Positions 1-6,300 of a stretch of 8,773 nt of DNA are shown here, piece by piece. The DNA is from an uncultured Pseudorhodoferax sp. GTDB lineage: Bacteria; Pseudomonadota; Gammaproteobacteria; Burkholderiales; Burkholderiaceae. The notes under the pieces are model-generated. The model was given only the letters and a program-made list of their open reading frames with translations. It searched no databases and was not told the origin of the DNA. Numbering within the stretch: the stretch's first letter is position 1; each line of letters begins with the position of its first letter. The position numbers were made by a program, and so were the translations under genes. Location of the stretch: positions 1-8,773 of the forward strand of contig CAJYRH010000410.1 in NCBI GenBank assembly GCA_913776795.1, in the 5' to 3' direction.

Positions 1-425
1 GTTTTGAATTCTTCGATGTCGGCGAAGCTTCGGTAGACGCTGGCGAAGCGGACGTAGGCCACTTTGTCGAGCTTTTTGAGCTCGCGCATGACGAGTTCGC
101 CGATCGATTGCGATGGGATTTCGCGTACGCCCAGGTTCAGCAGTTTCTCCTCGACGCGCTCGATCGCTGCATCCATCTGCTCGGTGCTGACGGGGCGCTT
201 GCGCAGAGCGAGCGCAAACGACGACCGCAATTTGAGGGGAGAGTATTCGGTGCGCCGGCCATCCTTCTTGACCACCGCCGGAAAGCTCACCTCGGCCCGC
301 TCGTAGGTCGTGAAACGCTTGTCGCAGCCGGCGCAGCGCCGGCGCCGGCGAATGAAGTCGCCGTCTTCCGAAACCCGGGTCTCGGCGACCTGGGTTTCGG
401 CGTGGCCACAGAAGGGGCAGCGCAC
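1..425 (-). CDS. nrdR: NrdR, ribonucleotide reductase transcriptional repressor (3' end beyond window)
   Basis: Zinc-ribbon and ATP-cone repressor that senses ATP/dATP and represses ribonucleotide reductase operons (family knowledge). The visible 141 codons start V-R-C-P-F-C-G-H. The four zinc-ligand cysteines are C3, C6, C31 and C34, with an Arg-rich stretch RRRRRC just before the second pair. The ATP-cone follows from about residue 48 ([16 protein letters not shown]) and includes KRPVSTEQ and the conserved end [20 protein letters not shown]. The usual family length is near 150 residues, so only about 5-12 residues are missing at the left edge. The start is a GTG at 425-423; it is the only start that places C3/C6 correctly. 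I see no clear Shine-Dalgarno, and a run of seven C lies directly before the GTG. The gene is 25 bases downstream of the glyA stop on the same strand, so cotranscription with glyA and coupled translation are likely. Confidence 0.96.
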   Translation of the reverse strand, partial: MRCPFCGHAETQVAETRVSEDGDFIRRRRRCAGCDKRFTTYERAEVSFPAVVKKDGRRTEYSPLKLRSSFALALRKRPVSTEQMDAAIERVEEKLLNLGVREIPSQSIGELVMRELKKLDKVAYVRFASVYRSFADIEEFK

Positions 426-450
426 GGGGGGGCTTCGCCGGTCTGCTTGC

Positions 451-1695
451 TCAGCGGTACACCGGGAAGCGCTGGGTCAGGGCAGCCACCCTTGCGCGCA
501 CCTGGGCCAGGTTGGTCTCGTCGCGCGGGTTGTCGAGAACGTCGGCAATCAGGTGGGCGGTGGCATGCGCCTCGTCCGTGCCGAAGCCACGCGTGGTCAA
601 GGCCGGGGTGCCGACGCGCACACCGCTCGTGACCATCGGCTTTTCCGGGTCGTTTGGGATGGCGTTCTTGTTGATGGTCATAAGGGCTGCGCCCAGCACG
701 GCCTCGGCTTCCTTGCCCGTGATGCCCTTGGCGCGCAAGTCGACCAGCATCACATGGCTTTGCGTGCCACCGCTGACGATGCGCAGGCCGCGCGCCGTCA
801 GCGTCTCCGCAACCACGCGGGCATTGTCAAGTACACGCTGCTGGTACGACTTGAATTCAGGCGTCAGCGCTTCCTTGAACGCCACGGCCTTGGCCGCGAT
901 CACGTGCATCAGCGGGCCGCCCTGCAGGCCCGGGAACACGGCGCTGTTGATGGCCTTCTCGTGCTCGGCCTTCATGAGGATGATGCCGCCGCGCGGGCCA
1001 CGCAAGCTCTTGTGGGTGGTGGAGGTCACCACGTCGGCATGCGGAACCGGGTTGGGGTAGACGCCCGCGGCGATCAAGCCGGCGTAGTGCGCCATGTCGA
1101 CCATGAAGATCGCGCCGACCTCACGTGCCACTTTCGCGAAACGCGCGAAGTCGATGTGCAGGCTGTAGGCCGATGCACCGGCAATGATGAGCTTCGGGCG
1201 GGCTTCGCGCGCGCGGCGCTCCATGGCGTCGTAGTCGATTTCCTCCTTGGCATTGAGCCCATAGCTCACCACGTTGAACCATTTGCCGCTCATGTTCAGC
1301 GCCATGCCGTGGGTCAGGTGACCGCCTTCGGCCAGGCTCATGCCCATGATGGTGTCGCCGGGCTTGAGAAAAGCCAGGAAGACGGCCTGGTTGGCCGAGG
1401 CGCCGCAGTGCGGTTGCACATTGGCGGCGTCTGCGCCGAACAGCTGCCTGACGCGGTCGATGGCCAATCGTTCGGCCACGTCCACGAACTCACAGCCGCC
1501 GTAGTAGCGGCGGCCTGGGTAACCTTCGGCGTACTTGTTGGTCAGCTGCGAGCCCTGTGCGGCCATGACGGCGGGCGAGGCATAGTTCTCGCTGGCGATC
1601 AGCTCGATGTGGTCTTCCTGTCGGCGGTTCTCGGCCAGGATGGCGGCATGCAGCTCGGGGTCGGTTTGTTCGATCAGGATGTTGCGGTCGTACAT
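451..1695 (-). CDS. glyA: Serine hydroxymethyltransferase
   Basis: Cytosolic PLP enzyme that interconverts serine plus tetrahydrofolate with glycine plus 5,10-methylene-THF, the main one-carbon source for purines, thymidylate and methionine. The complete protein has 414 residues, close to the 417 of E. coli GlyA. The PLP Schiff-base lysine is K229 in [13 protein letters not shown]126 ([10 protein letters not shown]), D200 and H203 (MVDMAHYAG) match the cofactor-stacking, pyridine-binding and nearby catalytic positions of the E. coli enzyme. R360 ([11 protein letters not shown]) matches the substrate-carboxylate arginine. The segment [10 protein letters not shown] near residue 31 is also typical. 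The ATG at 1695-1693 has a good ribosome-binding site, GAGGA, five bases upstream. The PLP-phosphate loop reads H-C-G-A-S-A-N at 96-102 instead of the common H-S-G-S/A-Q-A-N. nrdR follows after 25 bases. No terminator is visible between them. Confidence 0.98.
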   Translation of the reverse strand: MYDRNILIEQTDPELHAAILAENRRQEDHIELIASENYASPAVMAAQGSQLTNKYAEGYPGRRYYGGCEFVDVAERLAIDRVRQLFGADAANVQPHCGASANQAVFLAFLKPGDTIMGMSLAEGGHLTHGMALNMSGKWFNVVSYGLNAKEEIDYDAMERRAREARPKLIIAGASAYSLHIDFARFAKVAREVGAIFMVDMAHYAGLIAAGVYPNPVPHADVVTSTTHKSLRGPRGGIILMKAEHEKAINSAVFPGLQGGPLMHVIAAKAVAFKEALTPEFKSYQQRVLDNARVVAETLTARGLRIVSGGTQSHVMLVDLRAKGITGKEAEAVLGAALMTINKNAIPNDPEKPMVTSGVRVGTPALTTRGFGTDEAHATAHLIADVLDNPRDETNLAQVRARVAALTQRFPVYR

Positions 1696-1700
1696 GGCAG

Positions 1701-1705
1701 TCCTC
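1701..1705 (-). promoter_or_regulatory. glyA ribosome-binding site
   Basis: Read on the minus strand this is GAGGA, ending five bases before the glyA ATG. It supports the 1695 start and a complete N-terminus ([10 protein letters not shown]). Confidence 0.8.
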
Positions 1706-1715
1706 AGAGGTGTGG

Positions 1716-1733
1716 CCTTGTATCAGTACAAGG
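1716..1733 (-). promoter_or_regulatory. Perfect 7-bp inverted repeat in the glyA 5' leader
   Basis: CCTTGTA and TACAAGG flank a four-base centre (TCAG on the plus strand, CTGA in the glyA mRNA). One more G-C pair can form beyond a single mismatch. The repeat ends 10 bases upstream of the glyA Shine-Dalgarno. It could form an RNA hairpin that affects ribosome access, or be a dimeric protein operator. No T-run follows in the glyA direction, so it is not a terminator. Confidence 0.5.
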
Positions 1734-1886
1734 GCTGCCCAGGCGAACGGCTGAACGCGAGGGATCACGCGGATCCTGCGGTACGCTTCCCAGTGGTTGT
1801 CGAGGAGCTTGTGAAAGTCCGGCGGTTCCACGTCAGCATGCGGTCTGCGCTTGACCGTTGCCTATCGCCAGTTGCGTACGGGCGCT

Positions 1887-1892
1887 AGTGTA
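1887..1892 (-). promoter_or_regulatory. Possible glyA -10 element
   Basis: TACACT on the minus strand, preceded by GGC, resembles the TATAAT -10 hexamer (4 of 6). No convincing -35 lies 16-18 bases upstream. If used, transcription would start near 1880 and give a leader of about 185 bases before the glyA ATG, including the 1716-1733 hairpin. This is a weak call based on one hexamer. Confidence 0.3.
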
Positions 1893-1919
1893 GCCGAGCT
1901 GCCGGCCCGGCCCTGGACC

Positions 1920-2765
1920 TCAGGAGGCGCTCTGGGACAGCGACAACAGGGTGTCGTCGGCCTTGGTCTGGACCGGCGCGATCTGCGGTTCGCCAGCCGG
2001 CGCTGCGGCGGGAATCACGCGGGGCTCCGGCGCGGGCAGAGCGCGACCTGTGGCCACCTGGAACAACCGCGCATGTTCTGCCAGCACCTTCATGGCGTAG
2101 CTCTGGCCCTGCTCACCCAGCCCGTCACCGACGTAGTGCCGCAGGCCGCCCTCGATCGAGCCGGCGCGGGAAATGCACTCCTGCAACACCTTCACGCCCA
2201 CCTTCAGATTGGTTACGGGATCAAAGGCCGCGAGCGCCCCGCCAAAGCGTTCGTACTTGGACGTGTGGATGCGCGTCATGACCTGCATCAGGCCCTGGGC
2301 GCCCACGGTGCTCTGGGCAAAGGGGTTGAACCCGGACTCCACGGCCATGATGGCCAGGATCAGCGTCGGGTCAAGTTTGGTCTGGCGGCCCACCTCGTAG
2401 GCTTCCGCCACCAGCGCACCCAGAGGCTCGGGCGCCACGCGGTATTTCTTGCTGAGCCAGAACGCCACTGCGGCTTGCTGTTTGGGAAGCTCTGCAGGAT
2501 TGGTGGCCGTGGCGCGCTCGATCGCGCCTGGCTCGGACGGTTGCCAGGCGGCTTCGGTGGTGGCGATGTGGCGCTCCTGCAGCCAACCCATCAAAGCCAC
2601 TTCCGCCGACTGGCGCAGGTCCGGGCGCGCCATCGCGGTGCCGGCACACACGACCACGATCAGTCCCAGCAGGGCAAATCCGTTGTGCGTGATCTCGAAG
2701 AACCCTTGGGCGACGTCGGACGCGAACGTCCTCAGCCCTTGCCCGATGTTCCGTAAAAGCTCCAT
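1920..2765 (-). CDS. Membrane-anchored lytic transglycosylase, SLT domain family 1
   Basis: Predicted to cleave the MurNAc-GlcNAc bond of peptidoglycan, forming 1,6-anhydro ends, on the periplasmic side of the inner membrane. The protein has 281 residues. One hydrophobic segment spans about residues 29-46 (FALLGLIVVVCAGTAM) and acts as an uncleaved anchor or signal. A helical region follows, then an SLT domain from about 118 to 235. The catalytic acid is E143 in IMAVESGFNPFAQS, followed by G-A-Q-G-L-M-Q-V-M at 155-163. The third family motif, usually A-Y-N-A-G, is diverged here to H-Y-V-G-D-G (210-215). The C-terminal 40 residues are a Pro/Ala-rich tail. The start ATG at 2765-2763 has a purine-rich site, AAGGAAGG, upstream. 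It is divergent from the DUF748 gene and upstream of glyA. Which transglycosylase subfamily (Mlt type) it belongs to is not clear. Confidence 0.92.
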   Translation of the reverse strand: MELLRNIGQGLRTFASDVAQGFFEITHNGFALLGLIVVVCAGTAMARPDLRQSAEVALMGWLQERHIATTEAAWQPSEPGAIERATATNPAELPKQQAAVAFWLSKKYRVAPEPLGALVAEAYEVGRQTKLDPTLILAIMAVESGFNPFAQSTVGAQGLMQVMTRIHTSKYERFGGALAAFDPVTNLKVGVKVLQECISRAGSIEGGLRHYVGDGLGEQGQSYAMKVLAEHARLFQVATGRALPAPEPRVIPAAAPAGEPQIAPVQTKADDTLLSLSQSAS

Positions 2766-2767
2766 GG

Positions 2768-2775
2768 CCTTCCTT
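2768..2775 (-). promoter_or_regulatory. Ribosome-binding site of the transglycosylase gene
   Basis: AAGGAAGG on the minus strand, two bases before the ATG at 2765. Its AAGGA core has a spacing of five. It decides the chosen start. Confidence 0.75.
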
Positions 2776-2782
2776 CTCTCAG

Positions 2783-2820
2783 AAGCTCTCCGTCTCGGCG
2801 CGACGCCTGACGGAAGGCTT
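2783..2820 (-). promoter_or_regulatory. Imperfect long hairpin next to the transglycosylase ribosome-binding site
   Basis: In the minus-strand transcript the outer stem AAGC/GCTT (2817-2820 with 2783-2786) is followed by an internal loop. Next come a six-pair stem TCCGTC/GACGGA (2809-2814 with 2789-2794), a small internal loop, and GGCG/CGCC (2804-2807 with 2797-2800) closed by TCG. The hairpin ends eight bases before the AAGGAAGG site. It may control translation of the transglycosylase. The pairing is read from sequence and no energy was calculated. Confidence 0.45.
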
Positions 2821-2905
2821 GTCGATCGGATGGGGTCGGTGTCCCGGAATCGCAGCGTTCCTGCAGAAGGAAGCGACTCTGTGGCCTCGTGGCACTAAGG
2901 GTAAA

Positions 2906-2926
2906 CCCCAGGGTCCCCTGGTGGGG
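2906..2926 (-). repeat. GC-rich inverted repeat near the transglycosylase transcription start
   Basis: CCAGG (2908-2912) pairs with CCTGG (2917-2921). The stem can be extended by CC/GG across a bulged T2922. It lies just inside the predicted start of the transglycosylase transcript (about 2927), so it could be a 5'-terminal stabilising hairpin or a repressor site. No T-run follows on either strand. Confidence 0.35.
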
Positions 2927-2933
2927 CTGGCGG

Positions 2934-2963
2934 ATTCTAGAAGTGGCTTTAATAACAAGTCAA
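2934..2963 (-). promoter_or_regulatory. Sigma70-type promoter of the transglycosylase gene
   Basis: On the minus strand, -35 TTGACT (2963-2958, 5 of 6) and -10 TAGAAT (2939-2934, 5 of 6) are separated by 18 bases. The AT-rich stretch directly behind the -35 (2964-2990) would suit an UP element. The predicted start near 2927 gives a leader of about 160 bases before the ATG at 2765. This is the best-scoring promoter I see on this strand. Confidence 0.65.
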
Positions 2964-2987
2964 GAATATAAAAAGTATTCTATATTC
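2963..2987. repeat. AT-rich overlapping palindromes behind the -35
   Basis: AGAATA (2963-2968) and TATTCT (2976-2981) form one inverted repeat. GAATAT (2964-2969) and ATATTC (2982-2987) form a second that overlaps it. The half-site GAATA therefore occurs three times in 24 bases within an otherwise GC-rich window. This may be an UP element, an H-NS-like or other regulator site, or both. Confidence 0.5.
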
Positions 2988-3042
2988 TCATCGGTAATTT
3001 TCGAAGTTTGCCCAGATGACGCCCGATGTCAACACAAGCGCG

Positions 3043-3068
3043 TCAATGGCGACCACCGCCGCCATTGA
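3043..3068. repeat. Perfect 9-bp inverted repeat, candidate operator
   Basis: TCAATGGCG (3043-3051) and CGCCATTGA (3060-3068) are perfect inverted copies with an eight-base spacer. The centre lies about 58 bases upstream of the predicted plus-strand start at about 3114, a typical place for an activator. It is not followed by a T-run, so it is not a terminator. The cognate regulator is unknown. Confidence 0.55.
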
Positions 3069-3078
3069 AATGCCGCGT

Positions 3079-3107
3079 TTGCCAGTCGCGGGTCCGGCAA
3101 CTAGAGT
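3079..3107 (+). promoter_or_regulatory. Plus-strand promoter of the leader RNA / DUF748 gene
   Basis: -35 TTGCCA (3079-3084, 5 of 6) and -10 TAGAGT (3102-3107, 4 of 6) have the ideal 17-base spacing. The predicted start is near 3114. Downstream are the structured segment and the intrinsic terminator before the DUF748 gene. Confidence 0.5.
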
Positions 3108-3113
3108 GAAGTC

Positions 3114-3319
3114 GCTTGCCTGACAGCGAGCATTTCACCGGTACCAGCAGAACTGCGGCATTCGTGCCAATTGATGCTGAACCGGTCCCCTCGGAGGCAA
3201 TCCTTTGTCTCCACCGCACGGCAGGACATCGACCTCCGGCCTGCGAAAACGGCAGCGAAAGACGATGAGTCCGTTGCCCGGCCCGGCGTCCAGGATCTTC
3301 CCAGGCGCCGGGCCTTTTT
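3114..3319 (+). ncRNA. Candidate structured RNA: small RNA or attenuating leader of the DUF748 gene
   Basis: Between promoter and terminator lies about 205 bases with no recognisable protein but nested base pairing. Domain 1: TTGCCT (3116-3121) pairs with AGGCAA (3195-3200) and CGAG (3127-3130) with CTCG (3190-3193). Inside, ACCGGT (3137-3142) pairs with ACCGGT (3181-3186) and CAGCA (3145-3149) with TGCTG (3175-3179). The tip is GGCA-TTCG-TGCC (3157-3168), a UUCG tetraloop. Domain 2: GGAC and ATCG (3224-3231) pair with CGAT (3263-3266) and GTCC (3269-3272), enclosing a small CTGC/GCAG hairpin. Domain 3 is the terminator. I do not recognise it as 6S, SRP RNA, or a riboswitch class I know. Whether it acts alone as a small RNA or controls readthrough into the downstream gene cannot be told from sequence. 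GC-rich DNA yields chance stems, so covariation is needed. Confidence 0.45.
3280..3319 (+). terminator. Intrinsic terminator upstream of the DUF748 gene
   Basis: GGCCCGGCG (3280-3288) pairs perfectly with CGCCGGGCC (3306-3314), loop 17 bases, followed at once by TTTTT (3315-3319). It ends the candidate leader or small RNA and lies 28 bases before the DUF748 ATG. It argues against extending that protein upstream of 3348. Confidence 0.75.
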
Positions 3320-3347
3320 GCTGGGGCTGCCGCAGTACGATGCCGGC

Positions 3348-6300
3348 ATGTTCGCAGCGTTCCGTTCGCGCCGTCCGGTCTGGCTGCAGCGCCTGGCCCT
3401 CGGTCTTTTGGGTCTGGCCTTCGTCTGGAGTGCGGGCATGTTGTGGCTGCCCTGGGTGCTCAAGCCGCAGGCCGAGCGTGCCCTCGGCGAAGCGCTGGGC
3501 CGAAGCGCCCACATCGGCAAGGTGGAGTTCCGGCCCTGGAGTCTGGAACTTACGCTGCATGATCTGTCGGTGCGGACGCAGGACGGTTCCGCCGACCAAC
3601 TGCACATCGGGCAGGTTTACGCGAACGCAGCGCTTGCCTCGCTCTGGCGCCTGGCGCCGGTGCTGGACGCTTTGGTGGTGAGCCAGCCGCGCCTGCAACT
3701 GCGCCAACTGTCGCCTGGGCATTACGACGTCGACGACATCCTGGCACGCGTTTTCGCTCCTTCCGAGAGGCCGCCTGCAGAACCAGCGCGCTTTGCGCTC
3801 TACAACCTCGCGCTTTCGGACGGCGCGGTCGAGTTCCAGGACGACACGGTGGGGCGTTTGCACAGCCTGCGCAGCCTGCAGCTGGGTCTGCCCTTTCTCA
3901 GCAACCTGCCAGCGGACCGCGACATCCAGACCCAACCGCGTCTGGCCTTCACGCTCAATGGGAGCGCGTTCGACTCGTCGGCGCAGAGCACCCCCTTCCT
4001 GGACTCGCGCAAGACCGCGGCGCACCTCGCCATCCGGGGATTCGACGTGCAACCCTATCTGGCCTACTGGCCCCAGGGCCTGCCGGTGAGGCTGCTGGCG
4101 GGGCGGCTGGAGGCCGACCTCACGCTGGACTTCGAGCAGACACCCGCGCCGTCGGTGGTCATCAAGGGTCAGCTCGGCCTGCATGGCGTGCAGATCCGGG
4201 ATGGCGGCGGTGGTGAGTTGCTGCAGGTACAGCGCATCGCGCTGAATGTTGCTGAACTGCGCCCGCTGCGGCGTGTCCTGCGGCTCGCTTCGATCGAGAT
4301 CGAAGCGCCACGCCTGCGGGTGGAGCGCGACAGCGTTGGTCGCCTGAACCTGTCGCCGGCGCCTGTGGCGTCGGCACCGGCGGCTCCCCCGCTCGAGCCC
4401 ACGCCACCGGGGCAGGGCTGGACCGTGGCGCTGGACAAAGCCTCCGTGCAGGGAGGCAGCATCGCCTGGCGCGACCAGTTGGCACAGCCAGGCGGCCCGC
4501 CGGCCGAACTGTCGGTGGATCAACTCTCACTGGCCTTGACGAACCTCGCCTACCCTTTCGCACGACCGGCTCGCCTGCAAGGCTCAGCCCGGATCGGCGG
4601 CGCGGCCGACTTGCGTTTCGAAGGCAGTGCGACCGACCAGGCGGCCGATCTGAATGCCACGCTCGACAGTGCGCCGCTGGAGCTGGGGGCAGCCTACCTG
4701 TCGTCGGTGCTCAAGCCACGGCTGAAGGGCGAGCTGTCCGCGCGTCTCGGCCTGGCATGGAAGGCCGATGGCGGCACGGTGGTCAGCGCCGAGCAGTTGA
4801 CCATCGCGCAGCTCTCGCTGGCAACGGCCGAGCCCACCGAGATCCGCAAGCTGGAGGTGCGCGAAGCCCGCATCGACCTGGCCAATCGGTCGGTGGACGT
4901 CGGGCGGCTGCAGGTGGACAGGCCGCGTCTGGCCTTGGCGCGCGATGCCAAGGGGCGCTGGATGTTTGAGGATTGGCTGGCGCCAGAGCGCGCCGAGCCG
5001 CCTGGGACCTCGCCCACAGCGGCGCCATGGCGCGTCGGGTTGCAGGCCATGGCGCTGGACGAAGGCACGCTCGGCTACGCCGACGGATCCGGCGCCAGGC
5101 CGGTCGCGCTGGCGGTTTCGGCGCTCAAGCTGCGCGCCGGCCCGGTGCGGCTCGACCGGCGCGAGCAGCCGGTGCCGGTGGAACTCTCCGCTGTTGTCTC
5201 GGCCGGAAAAACCGCGCCCGGCCGGCTGTCCCTGCGAGGCCAGGTGGCACTGGAGCCGATGGTGCTGCAGGCCGACCTCGACCTGCAGCAGCTGCCCCTG
5301 CACGCGTTCGAGCCGTATTTCGGCGAAGCGCTCAACGTGCGGTTGCAGCGCGCTGACACCAGTTTCAAGGGCAGCCTGCGCTATGCCGCGCAGGGCGGCG
5401 GCCCGGCGCTGCGTGTGGCGGGCGAACTGGGTATCGACGATCTGCGCGTGCAGCGCGGCGTGGCCGCCGCCGCACCAGACGCACCCGGGCGCGACCTGCT
5501 GAGCTGGAACACGCTGCGCCTGCGAGGCCTGGCGCTCGAGATGGCTCCTGGCGCGGCGCTGGCATTGTCCGTTCAGGAGACCGCGCTCGGCGACTTCTTT
5601 GCCCGCGTGGTCGTCGACGAGAACGGCCGCATCAATCTGCAGGACTTGGTCAGGTCTGTGCCGGCGGAGCTTCCGAGTGCTGCGGGCACCACCGGCACCA
5701 CCGGCACCAACGGCACCAACGGCACCACGGGTGCCGCCGCGGCCGCAGACACGTCCGGCCCGGCGCCCAACATCCGCTTCGGGCCGATCCGGGTGCAGGG
5801 CGGCCGCGTGCTCTTTTCCGACCGCTTCGTCAAGCCCAACTACACCGCCAATCTGACCGAACTGCAGGGCCGGCTCAGTGCTTTCGACTCGACCGGCGCA
5901 TCCGGTGGCCAACCGGCCATGGCCGACCTCACGTTGCGCGGCCGGGCGGAGGGCACGGCCTCGCTGGAAATCGACGGCAAACTCAACCCACTGGCCAAGC
6001 CGCTGGCACTCGACATCCGCGCCAAGGTGCGCGACCTGGAACTGCCGCCGCTGTCGCCATACTCCGTGAAGTACGCTGGCCACGGAATTCAGCGCGGCAA
6101 GCTGAGCGTGGACCTGCATTACGAGGTGTTGCCCAACGGCCAGCTCACGGCCAGCAACAGCCTGGTGCTCAACCAGCTGACCTTCGGCGACCCGGTGCCT
6201 GGGGCGCCCGCCAGCCTGCCTGTGCGCCTTGCCGCCGCCCTGCTGGCCGACCGCAATGGCGTGATCGACCTGAATCTGCCCATTCAAGGTTCTCTGAACG

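Larger units (their letters stand above)
1696..1919. other. Intergenic region upstream of glyA
   Basis: This 224-base stretch separates the transglycosylase stop from the glyA ATG. It holds the glyA ribosome-binding site, the 1716-1733 palindrome and a possible -10 element, described separately. No intrinsic terminator with a T-run follows the transglycosylase, so readthrough into glyA is possible. A GTG-initiated frame from 1831 on the minus strand runs on into glyA out of frame; I do not consider it a gene. Confidence 0.6.

Noticed and set aside
1490..1831. 113-codon minus-strand frame beginning in the glyA upstream region
   Set aside because: It starts at a GTG without a ribosome-binding site and runs out of frame into glyA. 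The part before glyA shows no recognisable protein.
310..1854. Long plus-strand open frame opposite glyA
   Set aside because: It is antisense to a clear glyA. Its product has no recognisable motif and it exists because high-GC DNA has few stops on the opposite strand.
1851..2756. Plus-strand 301-codon frame opposite the transglycosylase gene
   Set aside because: The minus strand carries the SLT catalytic motif, a membrane segment and a good ribosome-binding site; this frame has none of these.
3171..3347. Extension of the DUF748 protein upstream to a TTG/ATG at 3171-3174
   Set aside because: The extension would add 59 polar residues before the membrane anchor and translate through the terminator hairpin. 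The 3348 ATG gives the normal family N-terminus.
3135..6287. Two long minus-strand open frames (4523-3135 and 6287-4584) opposite the DUF748 gene
   Set aside because: Products are rich in Gln, Arg, His and Val without domains, the usual antisense shadow of a GC-rich gene. No ribosome-binding site or promoter supports them.
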